A DNA stretch of 64,000 bases from Halicephalobus mephisto (lineage: Eukaryota; Nematoda; Chromadorea; Rhabditida; Panagrolaimidae): the NCBI GenBank assembly GCA_009193035.1, contig SWDT01000011.1:868001-932000 (forward strand), read 5' to 3'. Below the pieces are notes generated by a model. That model saw only the letters and a list, made by a program, of their open reading frames with translations. It had not been told where the DNA came from and did not search any database. Both the position numbers and the translations under genes were made by a program. Positions 23,901-34,637 of the stretch are shown piece by piece (position 1 is the first letter of the stretch; each line of letters begins with the position of its first letter).

Positions 23901-26483
23901 ATGATTTCGAAACCTGCAGTCTGCCTGCAACATTAGGGCAGATAAGTTGACATGTTCGTAACTCCATTTATGAAGGTTTTGAAACCTGCAGTCTGCTTGC
24001 AGCATTAAACTAGCTCACCTGATCGTTGTCCAAAAAATCTATTTTATTTTTACTTTGGTGTTTATTTTTTATAGACCTCGATATTGATGTAAAAGTTACA
24101 ATTTTGTAGATATTAATAAAAATAATGATTTTTTTCTTCAGATCAGATTATGGCGGAAGAATCGCTCTCCAGAAAAATGTGTTTCTTCAAAATGGGGAGG
24201 AACCCGGTGTTGCCAAGGAGTGGACTTGAATAGAAACTTCGATTTCCACTGGGCAGAATCCGGATCTTCGACGAATCCTTGTTCGAATCTTTATGCTGGA
24301 GAATACGCCTTTAGCGAACCCGAAACTAAAGCTGTTTCTGATTTTTTGAAACAACCAGAATACAGGAAAAAAATAGATGGATTCATCACACTTCATACTT
24401 ATGCTCAGCTCTGGATTCATCCGTTTTCTCACGAAGTAGAGTATTATCCGAACGACATCGGCAGATTGACGAAGGTCGCCCAACGAGCAGTGAACCGGCT
24501 GAAGGACATCTATGGAACGCAGTTCAGGATCGGCACAGGAGCTGATCTCTTGTGTAAGTCCTCGGATAAAGATAAAAAAAGAGATCCGACTGGTTTCAGC
24601 CCCGGCTGCCGGAGGGTCTGACGACTGGGCAAAGGAGGTCCTGGAGGTGAAGTACGTCTACTTGATCGAGTTGAGGCCCCAGCTGGAATGTGAGTAATCA
24701 CACTACTGTGCAAATTTAGAAAAATATTACTACTTTTAAAAATCCACAAATTTAGATAATTTCAAATTTTTTGAATTCTGGAAGATTCTGAAAATTTTCA
24801 CAAGATTCTAAAAAGCTCTAGAGGTTGCTGTAGGATCTTTAAAAAGTTCAGAATCCTCCAGAAACTTCGAAGAAACTCGGGAAGGCCCTGTGAGATTCTT
24901 GGAAATTTCGGAATCTTCTATCAAGTTCTGTAAGATTCCAGAAGTCTCTAGAAAACTCCCGAAAATCTCCCACTTAATCCTAAAACCTTTGCTCTGGAAG
25001 ATTCTGGAAGTTTTTAGAAGCTTCCACGAGACCCTATAAAATACTAAAATTCCCGTCAGATTCTGAAAAATTAATTTATTTGTAAAATGTAGTGTAATTA
25101 TGAAATTACAGTATCCCGAGGATTTATTCTTCGACAAGAAGAACTTGTTCCGACGGCGATAGAGACGTTCGAGGGGATCAAAGTCGTAATCGAGCAAGTC
25201 CTGGAAGATAACGGGATCAAGCCCAGACCGAAGCTTCCGACGAAACAATACGGAACGACATCCGACATTGTCTCCAGAGTCCACAGTGCTCCTGTTTACC
25301 GTACACACGAGAAAGTTTCTGAATTAATCGAAAACAAATTCGTGAACGGAAGATTTGGAAGAGTCCAGGAAATCAGACCTAATCCTTTCGTGGTGGCTGA
25401 AGAGGAGAAGAACGAGATGGGACCCACTTGGGTCCGGGCTAATCTGAATCCTGCTAGCATAACAGGGACATCAGGGTTAGAAACAGGAGATTCAGCAGTC
25501 AGAACCTGGGAAACAACTACCACTAAAGAACAACCAACAACTCCAAGCTTCGAAACAGAAGAAACGACTACATCAGACTTCAGAAAAGAAGAATCAACTA
25601 CATCAGACTTCAGAAGAGAGGAATCAACTACATCTGACTTCGGAAGGGAGGAATCAACTACATCTGACTTCGGAACAGAAGAAACGACTATATCTGACTT
25701 CGGAACAGAAGAATCAACTACATCTGACTTCGGAAGGGAGGAATCAACTACATCTGACTTCGGAACAGAAGAATCAACTACTGTAACTTCTGAATATGAA
25801 AATCCTACAACTTTTGAAGAACAAACAACGTCGACGACTGCAACTGAAGCTACAACAACTACAGAAGAAACGACTATTTCAGCAACTACTTTGACAACTA
25901 CAGAACCTACAACGACTACAACAGAATTCACGACTTTGACAGCAACTATGGAATCTACTACAACAGAAGCTGGAACTACTTCTACTACAACTAAAATGGC
26001 ATCTACAGTATCTCCAAGTACTCCTGAGACAATGGCCAAGAGACTTACTCAGGAATTGCTGATGAAACAACTTCGTAAAATTTCATTGATTTTTAATTTG
26101 AAAATGGTTTTTTTTCAGTTCGGATACAAGCTTTGAAGTCCCTCAAAGCAAGTATTGAGCAAAGAGTACCGTTATCTACACCGTCTCCGACCATCTACCA
26201 AGCTCCTCGGTTCTTGACGTCTGGTCCGCTTTTGAAGTCCACTATCTCAATGGAATCAATTGATCTCAATTCCAAGAAGACCACCACTCCGTTCGTCTTG
26301 CCCCCTTTGGTCCCTGTCTCTACCCCGAAACCAGGGAATCAACTACAGTACAAGCCATCGGTAACCTGTGTCGACAAGAAGTACTCTTGTACTTTCTGGA
26401 TTAAAGCAGACAAAAACGTCTGTCAGGATCAACAGAGATTCATGAAACTGAACTGTCGGAAATCTTGTCGATTTTGCGATTAG
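20904..26483 (+). CDS. Secreted M14 zinc carboxypeptidase with Thr-rich linker and C-terminal ShKT domain (910 aa)
   Basis: Seven exons: 20904-21095, 22023-22323, 22368-22777, 24142-24553, 24600-24689, 25112-26074 and 26119-26483. All junctions are in phase. A signal peptide (about residues 1-24) and a propeptide (to about 160) precede the M14 domain. Zinc ligands are H244 and E247 in NIHAREW and H386 in TLHTYAQL. Substrate-binding NR is at 331-332 (DLNRNF), and the catalytic Glu is E462 in YLIELRP. The catalytic set is therefore complete. A Thr/Ser/Glu-rich linker with about nine 10-residue repeats (TTSDFGTEES-like, 25559-25790) probably carries O-glycans. The last 38 residues (873-910) are a six-Cys ShKT module. 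This architecture matches nematode cuticle/secretory carboxypeptidases such as SURO-1; orthology was not tested. Introns 2 and 5 are under 50 bp, while introns 1 and 3 are repeat-filled. Confidence 0.93.
21100..22020. repeat. Intron 1 of the carboxypeptidase: TATTTACATA/TATATTAATT tandem repeats
   Basis: Two blocks: about 150-bp units with CCTTTTTTCGTATATTTAGT TCCTTATC (21240-21600), then 50-65 bp units with TTTATATATTTTTGTATATT (21700-21960). The Phe/Tyr/Ile-rich open frame at 21365-21742 is a by-product. Confidence 0.75.
22885..23240. repeat. Cluster of AGTGCGAGTCA motifs in carboxypeptidase intron 3
   Basis: About eight copies of (C/A)AGTGCGAGTCA(C/T)TT spaced 40-60 bp apart, with TTCATTCCT between several. 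The GCGAGTC word also opens the units of the 15930-17465 array, so the two families may be related. Confidence 0.65.
23598..24086 (-). mobile_element. Dispersed repeat element, copy B, inside a carboxypeptidase intron
   Basis: Reverse-orientation copy of 7393-7893, sitting in intron 3 (22778-24141) of the carboxypeptidase gene. It has three internal units of about 75 bp with CTGCAGTCTGCTTGCAACAT. The antisense open frame 23676-24005 (109 aa) carries the same ending as copy A (IGLFIDLSTVRKTTTFASVP). The two copies differ in the number of internal units, so the internal tandem block has expanded or contracted. Confidence 0.65.
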
Positions 26484-26499
26484 AGAACAACTTTCGTTA

Positions 26500-26505
26500 A
26501 ATAAA
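26500..26505 (+). terminator. Polyadenylation signal AATAAA of the carboxypeptidase gene
   Basis: Canonical hexamer 17 bp after the TAG stop, followed by a second AATAAA a few bases later. Confidence 0.7.
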
Positions 26506-26889
26506 ATTAAAATAAAAAATAACTATCATCATACATAAAAAATGCAACTTTCAGGTTTCTAAAAATTGGGAAATGTGACAGAATTGTCACATTTTAAGAA
26601 TATTCGACTTTTGTTACGAAAAATACAACTTAATAGTGACGATTTACGTTTATTATTGGACTAAAAGTTACAATTTTTTGTGTTTTTATCGTCAAAATGA
26701 GACTGATATGTTCAGTTTTTAATAACTTAAAAATATCTCAAAAAAATTAAGCAAATTTGACATCTGAATCATGGAAAAGAATTGGAGCAGAGTATATGAA
26801 GAACAGAATTGAGGAATAATGAGGTTGGTGTTAATGTCCACGGGGAGCTGTTTTTTGATTATGATACTGTTGAATCGGGCACTCTATTC

Positions 26890-27025
26890 TTAATGGAAGC
26901 GCAATCGACAGGGAGCGTTTGGTCCTGAACGGATTCTTTTGGCATCGACAAGGAGCGTTTGGTCCTGGACGGATTCCTTTAGCATCTATAGAGAGCGTTT
27001 GGTCCTGAACGGATTCTTTTGGCAT
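26890..27025. repeat. Tandem repeat of about 57 bp, three copies (GAGCGTTTGGTCCTGAACGG)
   Basis: Each unit reads GGAGCGTTTGGTCCTGAACG then GATTCTTTTGGCATCGAC. The minus-strand open frame at 26831-27043 only reflects this repeat. The rest of 26484-27525 is AT-rich spacer without a gene. Confidence 0.8.
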
Positions 27026-27525
27026 CGCAAAGGGAACATGCAATTCCTCTGGTCGTGAAGACTACATGTTTAGAGTAGCAATATTATGATATAATAGTGT
27101 AATACTCAAGGAATATTATTTGATATAATATGTTTCATTTTAAACTTTTCAATAAAGAGAGAAAGGACTTATTAGCCTCAGGTGTTCTGGATATCTCCGA
27201 TCATGAGAACTACGTGTTGACAACAGTCTTCACTGATGACAATTAACCTAGCTGATCCCTGGATTGCTGTTGATAACTCGTCTATGTGATTTTTGAATTA
27301 TTTTACAATGTGTAATCAAAAGCAAGGTGAAAGGATTTGATCAATTTTGTGAGTTTCAAAATGTTTACACTTTTACTTTTCTCGCAAATTTTGGTCATAT
27401 TTTATGAATGGATCTGTTCTGACTCATTATTTATCTTGTTGACCTGAATGGAAGGAAAACCAAACATGGCCTCTGGCAGTTTCACTTAAAAGCATTTATT
27501 TAGAAGCACTTTTATCTGTTTAAAG

Positions 27526-28295
27526 ATGTTTAAAATTTTGATTTTTCTGACTTTTACGAAATTTGGAGATTTTTGTGGAGGATTCGGTCAGTTTTGAGAA
27601 TTTTTAAATTTAAGGAATTTCAAAATATAAGATTTTTAAAATTGAGATTTCAAAATATAAGATTTTTGAAATTGAGATTTCAAAATATAAGATTTTTGAA
27701 ATTGAGATTTCGAAATTAAAATTTAGGAGGAGGACAGACTTTAACAAATCCGTCTTTGTCGATGAAGTTCTACCCCCCGGTTGGATGGACTTACCCCTCG
27801 GACACGGCCCTGACTGATCTGTCTTTCCTTCCTGGCCAGTCTATGACCCAATCTCAAGCTCAGAATCTGGCAAATGGGGCCTTGACCGCGTCGGTTCTGG
27901 AAGGATTGAACGCGATTGGGTACCCTACATCTGGGGTTACTGTAACTGCTGCTTATACACCTCCTCTGGTGAATGACTGCATCAAGAACGCTGGAGAAGG
28001 GACTGGAACCCCCGCAGGGACCCAGTTCGGGATCGTCGAAAACGGGGCTGTGACGAAACTGGCGGCCGTCCAGGGAACAGCCCCCATGACCCCCCAGAAC
28101 TGCATCTCCAGAGCTTACATCGTCTCCGGAGGCTCTGAAACCCTCGTATACACCCCCTTCGTCCAACAAGCCACCGTAACGATGCAAGGACTCATCATCA
28201 GCGAGTACCAGATGATGCTGGTTGCCGCCAAGGTGGCTTCTATCCTGTCCCTCAACAGCAACGTTCAATTCACCGAAGAAATCACTGTTAATTAA
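27526..28295 (+). CDS. Secreted protein of unknown function, paralogue 1 (209 aa)
   Basis: Two exons, 27526-27586 and 27727-28295, joined in phase 1. The protein has an N-terminal signal peptide (MFKILIFLTFTKFGDFC), then GGFGGGQTLTNPS and a compact domain beginning MKFYPPVGWTYPSDTAL and ending FTEEITVN. Two Cys (in NDCIKN and QNCISR) could pair. The codons are strongly C-ending and GC-rich compared with most genes here, suggesting high expression. I do not recognise the family. Its neighbour at 29293-30443 is a tandem duplicate with the same exon structure, and the two share an identical 180-bp block. An AATAAA lies at 28348. Long antisense open frames over the second exon come from the codon bias. 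Confidence 0.85.
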
Positions 28296-28347
28296 ATTTT
28301 GTCTTTATTATTCATATTGAAATTATTATAAAAGTAATTTCTAGAAA

Positions 28348-28353
28348 AATAAA
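28348..28353 (+). terminator. Polyadenylation signal AATAAA of paralogue 1
   Basis: Hexamer 53 bp after the stop codon, overlapping further AATAAA copies. Confidence 0.55.
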
Positions 28354-28496
28354 TAAATCAATAAAACGAAAAAATTAAAATTAAAGTTCCTAACACGAAA
28401 AATGATAATTTTCCGTACAAGACCATTTGGAAGATGTATTATTCTGATATTCCTTGTTCTCGATCTTCTTGAACTAATATCAGAATTTTCAGAAAA

Positions 28497-28910
28497 CTTT
28501 AGAATTTAGATAAAATGTAAAAACGCGAGTCGATTTTGCCAGATTTTCCATTTTTTTCAAACTTCGCTCCTTTTGCGCGGGAATTCAAAAATTTCAAAAA
28601 GTATATTATTATAAAAAAACAAAATTCCCTAAGATTACTTTAACAATAGTTTTTAAAAGCTTCTAGAATTTCAGAATTTTCAGAAAATTTTAGAATTTTG
28701 ATAAAATGTAAAAACGCGAGTCGATTTTGCCAGATTTTCCATTTTTAAATAGTTCTCTCCCTTTGCGCGGGAATTCAAAAATCATATTTCACATTACTGT
28801 AAAAATAAAATTTCGCAAAATTGCCTCAATAATAATTTCTAAAAGATCCTAGAAAGTTCTAAAATTTAGGTAAAACCACGAGTCGATTTTGCCAGATTTT
28901 CCATTTTTAA
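28497..28910. repeat. Copy of the TTTGCGCGGGAATTC repeat array between the two paralogues
   Basis: About 170 bp of 28553-28730 is nearly identical to 16913-17075, and 28745-28900 matches 17255-17420, same orientation, about 11.6 kb apart. It therefore looks like a recent copy of part of that array, placed between the tandem paralogues. Confidence 0.8.
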
Positions 28911-29252
28911 AAATTTTCATTCAAAAATTAAAAAATTATTTTTTTTGGAATTTTTTAATTTTATTATAACATTTATTTGATCAAAAATCAGTTGTAAAAT
29001 TGGTTCAAAGAGTTTCGAAAAGTACGATTTTTCAGAATTTTATTTTTATTCAATCTTGTTGATCTTCAAAGTTTAGTGTTTGTTCGGACTTGGCAGTTAC
29101 GACCCCCAAGGACCCACAATCAAAAAGGCCCTTCATCCATTGAAATCCATGTTTTCAATTGTGAATAAAAATTTTAAAATTGAAAAATTCGAAAAATATG
29201 TTGTTTGATCAGAATCCGGACCTATGACCGTCCCGACGGCCTCCTAGGGTCC

Positions 29253-29260
29253 TTTATAAG
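29253..29260 (+). promoter_or_regulatory. Candidate TATA box (TTTATAAG) of paralogue 2
   Basis: Lies 33 bp before the ATG at 29293, at the end of a short GC-richer block (29200-29250). That spacing implies a very short 5'UTR. No similar box is evident before paralogue 1. Confidence 0.4.
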
Positions 29261-29292
29261 CAAGAAATTTCATTCAAAAAATTAGTTTCAAA

Positions 29293-30443
29293 ATGTTCAA
29301 AATTGGTATATTTTTTCTATCTTTTTCACTTTTAAGAGTGGGAGATTCCTGTGGAGGAATCGGTAAGAAATATTTTATTTTTAAATTTCAAAATTTTAAT
29401 TATTTTTAAAAATTTTAATTATTTTTAAAAAATTTATTTTAAAATTTTAAAATTTTAATTATTTTAAAAAAATTTATTTTTAAATTTTAAAATTTTAATT
29501 ATTTTTAAAAAATTTATTTTTAAATTTTAAAATTTTAATTATTTTTAAAAAATTTATTTTTAAATTTTAAAATTTTAATTATTTTAAAAAAATTTAATTT
29601 TTAAATTTCAAAATTTTAATTATTTTTAAAAATTTATTTTTAAATTCCAAATTTTAATTATTTTTAAAAATTTTATTTTAAATTTTTTTAAATTTGAAAA
29701 TTTTGATTATTTTTAAAAATTTACTTTTTAATTTGAAAATTTTAGTTTAAATTTTTTTAAATTTCAAAATTTTGATTATTTTTAAAGATTTTATTTTAAA
29801 TTTTTTTAATTCTTTTAATTCTTTTAATTTGTTAAATTTGTTAAATTTTAATTTTTTTTAGTTTTATTATTTTTTAGGTGGTGGAGGAGTCTTGACGAAC
29901 CCCTCCTTTGACATGAAGTTCTACCCCCCGGTGGGATGGACCTACCCCTCGGACACGGCCTTAACTCAGTTATCTTATCTGCCTGGCCAGCCTATGACCC
30001 AATCTCAAGCCCAGAATCTAGCAAATGGGGCCTTGACCGCGGCGATTTTGGAAGGATTGAATTCCCTTGGATATCCCACGTCCGGGGTTACTGTATCCCC
30101 CTCCTACACTCCTCCTCTGGTGAACGACTGCATCAAGAACACTGTAGGGACTGGAACCCCCGCAGGGACCCAGTTCGGGATCGTCGAAAACGGGGCTGTG
30201 ACGAAACTGGCGGCCGTCCAGGGAACAGCCCCCATGACCCCCCAGAACTGCATCTCCAGAGCTTACATCGTCTCCGGAGGCTCTGAAACCCTCGTATACA
30301 CCCCCTTCGTCCAACAAGCCACCGTCAAAGTCGACGGAATCGTCATCAGCGAGTACCAAGCGTACATGGTGGCCGCCAAAGTCGCTCAAGTTCTTTCTCT
30401 CGGAAGCAACGCCCAATTCGTGGAAGAAATCACCGTCAATTAA
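29293..30443 (+). CDS. Secreted protein of unknown function, paralogue 2 (211 aa)
   Basis: Two exons, 29293-29362 and 29878-30443, with the same phase-1 intron position as paralogue 1. The signal peptide (MFKIGIFFLSFSLLRVGDSC) is followed by GGIGGGGVLTNPSFDMKFYP and the same domain, ending FVEEITVN. It differs from paralogue 1 throughout the N-terminal third and the last 40 residues, but the middle is identical at nucleotide level (30146-30325 against 27998-28177). The function is unknown. The shared start (MFKI), intron and tandem orientation show that they are duplicates. The intron (29363-29877) is a simple repeat. Confidence 0.85.
29380..29850. repeat. Intron of paralogue 2: about 42-bp AT tandem repeat
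   Basis: About ten units of AAATTTTAAAATTTTAATTA followed by TTTTTAAAAAATTTATTTTT. Confidence 0.8.
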
Positions 30444-30539
30444 ATTCACACTGGTTATGGTTTATTTATTATTTAAAAATAAAAAAATCAAAATTGATTT
30501 TTAATTAAATGATTTTCTTATGGTTCATAATTGTTTTGA

Positions 30540-33500
30540 AAAAATAAAAACTTTTCTTTATTAATGAAAAAAATAAAAACTAAATTTTTTAAAATTAAAA
30601 AAATAGAAATTAAATTATTTTAATATAAAAACTAAATTTTTTAAAATAAAAAAGTATAAAAACTAAATTTTTTTAAAATAAAAAAATAGAAATTAAATTA
30701 TTTTAATATAAAAACTAAATTATTTAAAATTAAAAAAATATAAAAATTAAATTATTTAAATTTAAAAAATAAAAACTAAGTTATTTAAAATTTTAAAAAA
30801 ATATAAAAACTAAATTTTTTTTAAATAAAAAAAATAAAAACTAAGTTATTTAAAATTAAAAAATATAAAAATTAAATTATTTAAAATTAAAAAACTAAAA
30901 CCAAAATTTTTAAAATTCTAATTGATCGCAATCCGCAGTCATTTTGATCAATTGTCGAAAGTGAGAAAGAACTCAGTTTTGATTGATTTTTTTCATCTTT
31001 TTTCTTTTTTTTTTAAATACGGATAATTTTTTATTTCCAGATCGATAAATTAAATAATTTCAATTTAATTTTCCAAAAACAAGTTATAATTCAATTTTTA
31101 AAATTACTGATAATGTCGAAATTAATTTTTTTATTTAAAATTTAATTATTTTGAATTTATATAAAATAAATAACTTTTAAAATTTATTTTTTTAATTTTT
31201 TCATATATGAATTTTAAAATAAAATAAATTTGAAAAATTTTTCATATATGAACTTTTAAATTTTTTTTAAATTAAATTAACTTTTTTAATTTTTCATATA
31301 TGAATTTTTCAATTTTTTTAAATTAAATTTATTTTTTTTTATTTTTCATATATGAATTTTTCAGTTTTTTAAATTAAAATAAATTTTAAATTTTTTCATA
31401 TATGAATTTTTAAATTTTTTTAAATTAAATTTATTTTTTTTTAATTTTTCATATATGAACTTTTAAATTTTGTTATTAAAATTAGAGTTATTTTTATATT
31501 TTTTAAATGAAAATTAAATTTAGTTTTTGAAAATTAAAAAAATTATGTATATTTCGAATAACTGTAAAAAATTAATTTTTCCTTTTTGGTTCTTTTATGG
31601 AAGTCATTTTTCTGGTTATTCGACTTTTTTGGCCGAAGTCTATTCAGAACCGGCATTCAGCTATTGGTCAAGGTTCTTCTGAAGCGTGAGGATTTCATAA
31701 TTACGAAATTTCATATATCAAGCGTTAAAAATTATCTTATTTTTCTTAAATAAATTATGATTTTCTTAACTTTATATATTTACTTAGAATTTAGTATTTA
31801 ATATTAGTGAATATGTTTCTTAAAAAATTAGAAAAGATAAAATTTCATATATAAAACGTTAGAAATTATTTTATTTAACTTCTTTAAAAATAAATTATGA
31901 TTTTTTTAACTTTATTATATATTTATTTAGAATTTAAAATTTAATATTAGTGAATATGTTTCTTAAAAAATCTAGTAAAGATAAAATTTCATATATAAAA
32001 CGTTAGAAATTATTTTATTTAACTTCTTTAAAAGTAAATTATGATTTTTTTAACTTTATTATATATTTATTTAAAATTTAAAATTTAATATTAGTGAATA
32101 TGTTTCTTAAAAAATTAGAAGAGATAAAATTTCATATATAAAGCGTCAAAAATTGGAAGGAAGCACTCGCCGAGCTTTCAGTTACCCGTTGTAAAGTCGC
32201 TCGTTTCCGCTTCAATTTTTATCAATTTTAATCATCTTTTCCATAAATAGATTTTTTTTCACCTTTATTATAAATATCTAATTTTTTTTAAAAAAATTAT
32301 GTTTTGAATTTCTAATAATTTTAATATTTTTAAATAAAATATATTTTTTACGTTTATTATGGTTGTTTATTTAGGTTTTTTAAAAATAATCAGAAAAGTG
32401 AAAATTTAAACAAATTCGAATTTTCGAAAATAAATTTAAAAATTATTTTTTATTTTTATTTTTGAATTTTCGAAATTAAATTTCAAATTATTTTTTTTAT
32501 TTTTATTTTTTAATAAAATGTATTTTTTACGTTTATTATGGCTGTTTATTTAGGTTTTTTAAAAATAATCAGAAAAGTGAAAAAATTTAAACAAATTTGA
32601 ATTTTCGAAAATAAATTTCAAATTATTTTTTATTTTTTAATAAAATGTATTTTTTACGTTTATTATGGCTGTTTATTTAGGTTTTTTAAAAATAATCAGA
32701 AAAGTGAAAAATTTAAACAAATTTGAATTTTGAATTTTCGAAAATAAATTTCAAATTATTTTTTATTTTTGAATAAAATGTATTTTTTACGTTTATTATG
32801 GTTGTTTATTTAGGTTTTTTAAAAATAATCAGAAAAGTGAAAAACGGAAGCAGATTTGTTTGCCTACTTATCGAGCTCCCCGTCATCCACTTTATAACCA
32901 TTTTTTTTAATTTTAACAATTCATTTTTGCAAATACATGTATTTTTGTCTGTTTATTTTAGTTATTTAATTAATTGTAAAAAAAAGTAAAATATAAAAAA
33001 TTTGAACGGATTTGTTTATTTTTTTAATTTTTACTAATTTTAAAATAATTTTAATTTTTGTAAATTTTAATAATTTTTTTTACAATTAAGCTTATTTTGA
33101 AGTTAATTGAAAATATTTATTTTAAAAAAAATAAAAATATGAAAAATTTTGGACGAATTTTTAATTATTAATTTAAAAAATTTTTTTAATTTTAATTTTT
33201 TTAAAAATAATTATTTAATTTTTTTGAAATAATTATTTAATTTTTTTTATAATAATTATTTAATTTTTTTTTAAATAATTAAAAATATAAAAATTTTGAA
33301 TAAATTTTTTTTAAATTTTTAATTATTAATTTTAAAATAATTTTTTTTATTTTTAACAATTTCTTTTTCGAAATTGAATCTATTTTTTCCTTGATTACAG
33401 TTGTCTAATTAGTTTTCTGAGAAAAAAAATTTTGAGAAAATTCGTTTTTCTTGAATTTTCACATATTTCGTTTTAAAACAACTTTTATGTTTTATTTTTA

Positions 33501-34360
33501 ACAATTTCAATAATTTTTTTATAATAAAATTCACTTTTTAATTTTTTTAAATTAAAAAATAAAAAATTTTAAAACTTTTTTTAAAAATTAAAAAATAAAA
33601 TTTTAAAACATTTTTAACAATTAAAAATAAAAAATTTTAAAACATTTTTAACAATTAAAAATAAAAAATTTTAAAACATTTTTAACAATTAAAAATAAAA
33701 AATTTCAAACTTTTTTAACAATTAAAAATAAAATTTTCAAACTTTTTTAAAAATTAAAAATAAAAAATTTCTAAACTTTTTTAAAAATTAAAAAATAAAA
33801 TTTTCAAACTTTTTTAACAATTTAAAAATAAAAAATAAAATTTTTCGTTTTGAATGTACTTTTGAAAAACTTCGATTTGGAATTTGGGTAGTCCCAGAGG
33901 GTGCTTTTCCTCATGTTACTTCTTAGAAAACATTTTTTTTTTCAAATTTACTTTAAAAATTTTTTTTCTAAAATAATTTATTTTTTTGAAAACTTTAAAA
34001 AATAATTTGTTTTTCGGAATTTTTAAAAAAATAATTTACTTTTAAAAAATTTTTTGAAAAAAGTTACTTTTTGAAAATTTTTTTGAGGAAATTTACTTTT
34101 TAAAAAATTTTTTTTCAAAATAATTTACTTTTTAAAAATTTTTTTTGAAGAAATTTATTTTTTAAAAAATTTTTCCAAAATAATTTACTTTTTGAAGAAA
34201 GTTACTTTTTTAAAAATTTTTTTCAAAATATTTTACTTTTTAAACATTTTTTTTGAAGAAATTTACTTTTTGAAGAATTTTTCTTATAAAAGTTACTTTT
34301 TAAAAAATTTTTGAAGAAATTTAGTGGCTTAATTGTGTAAAATTGATTAATTGGCCTCGT
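30540..34360. repeat. Gene-poor AT-rich spacer with several tandem families
   Basis: Holds, in order: AAAAACTAAATTTTTTAAAA units (30560-30900); TTTTTCATATATGAATTTTT units (31200-31480); three to four copies of about 130 bp with AAATTTCATATATAAAACGT (31700-32150); five copies of about 125 bp with TTTACGTTTATTATGGCTGT (32290-32860); and AACATTTTTAACAATTAAAA units (33590-33840). A small moderate-GC patch lies at 32155-32210. No gene was seen. Confidence 0.75.
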
Positions 34361-34364
34361 TGAG

Positions 34365-34525
34365 TCTTCTCTGGAATTCCAAGGGAAATGGAATGTCTGG
34401 TTTGCGCGGGAGACAGCTGGCCACCTTTCGGGTCAAGTCGGGAGCCGGGCTGGGCTGCTATTGATCGACTTGGCAGTCTCTTCCTTCTCCGCCTGCGGCA
34501 ACGCCCGTTTTCAGGAATGAACGTG
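34365..34525. promoter_or_regulatory. Unique GC-rich block upstream of dyb-1, possible promoter or 5' exon
   Basis: About 150 bp, non-repetitive and strikingly GC-rich, followed by a TTTTTTTTAG acceptor at 34570 just before the dyb-1 ATG. It contains a short open frame from the ATG at 34393 and a possible donor near 34520. It may be a 5'UTR exon or promoter; the sequence does not decide. Confidence 0.35.
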
Positions 34526-34637
34526 TTTTCTCTGCTTCTTTGCTTTTTTTAATTTTTATTTTTTTTTTAGATTATTTTAAAAAAAATTTTTTTTTTAAAC
34601 TGCCAAATCCGTCCAGATCAAAAATAATTTGTAAAAA

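Noticed and set aside
25296..26039. 247-aa antisense open frame rich in Val/Ser
   Set aside because: Complement of the Thr-rich repeat linker of the carboxypeptidase; the sense frame carries the domain continuity.
26831..27043. 70-aa minus-strand frame
   Set aside because: Three copies of a short tandem repeat between two plus-strand genes; no signal peptide or splice sites.
27741..28268. Long antisense open frame (175 aa) over secreted paralogue 1, with a similar one at 30018-30449
   Set aside because: Mirror frame of a C-ending, codon-biased exon; the two antisense frames agree only because the sense exons are duplicates, and they have no start or splice context.
34393..34464. ATG-initiated short frame in the GC-rich block before dyb-1
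   Set aside because: Ends after about 23 codons and does not splice in phase to dyb-1 exon 1; kept only as a possible 5'UTR or promoter block.
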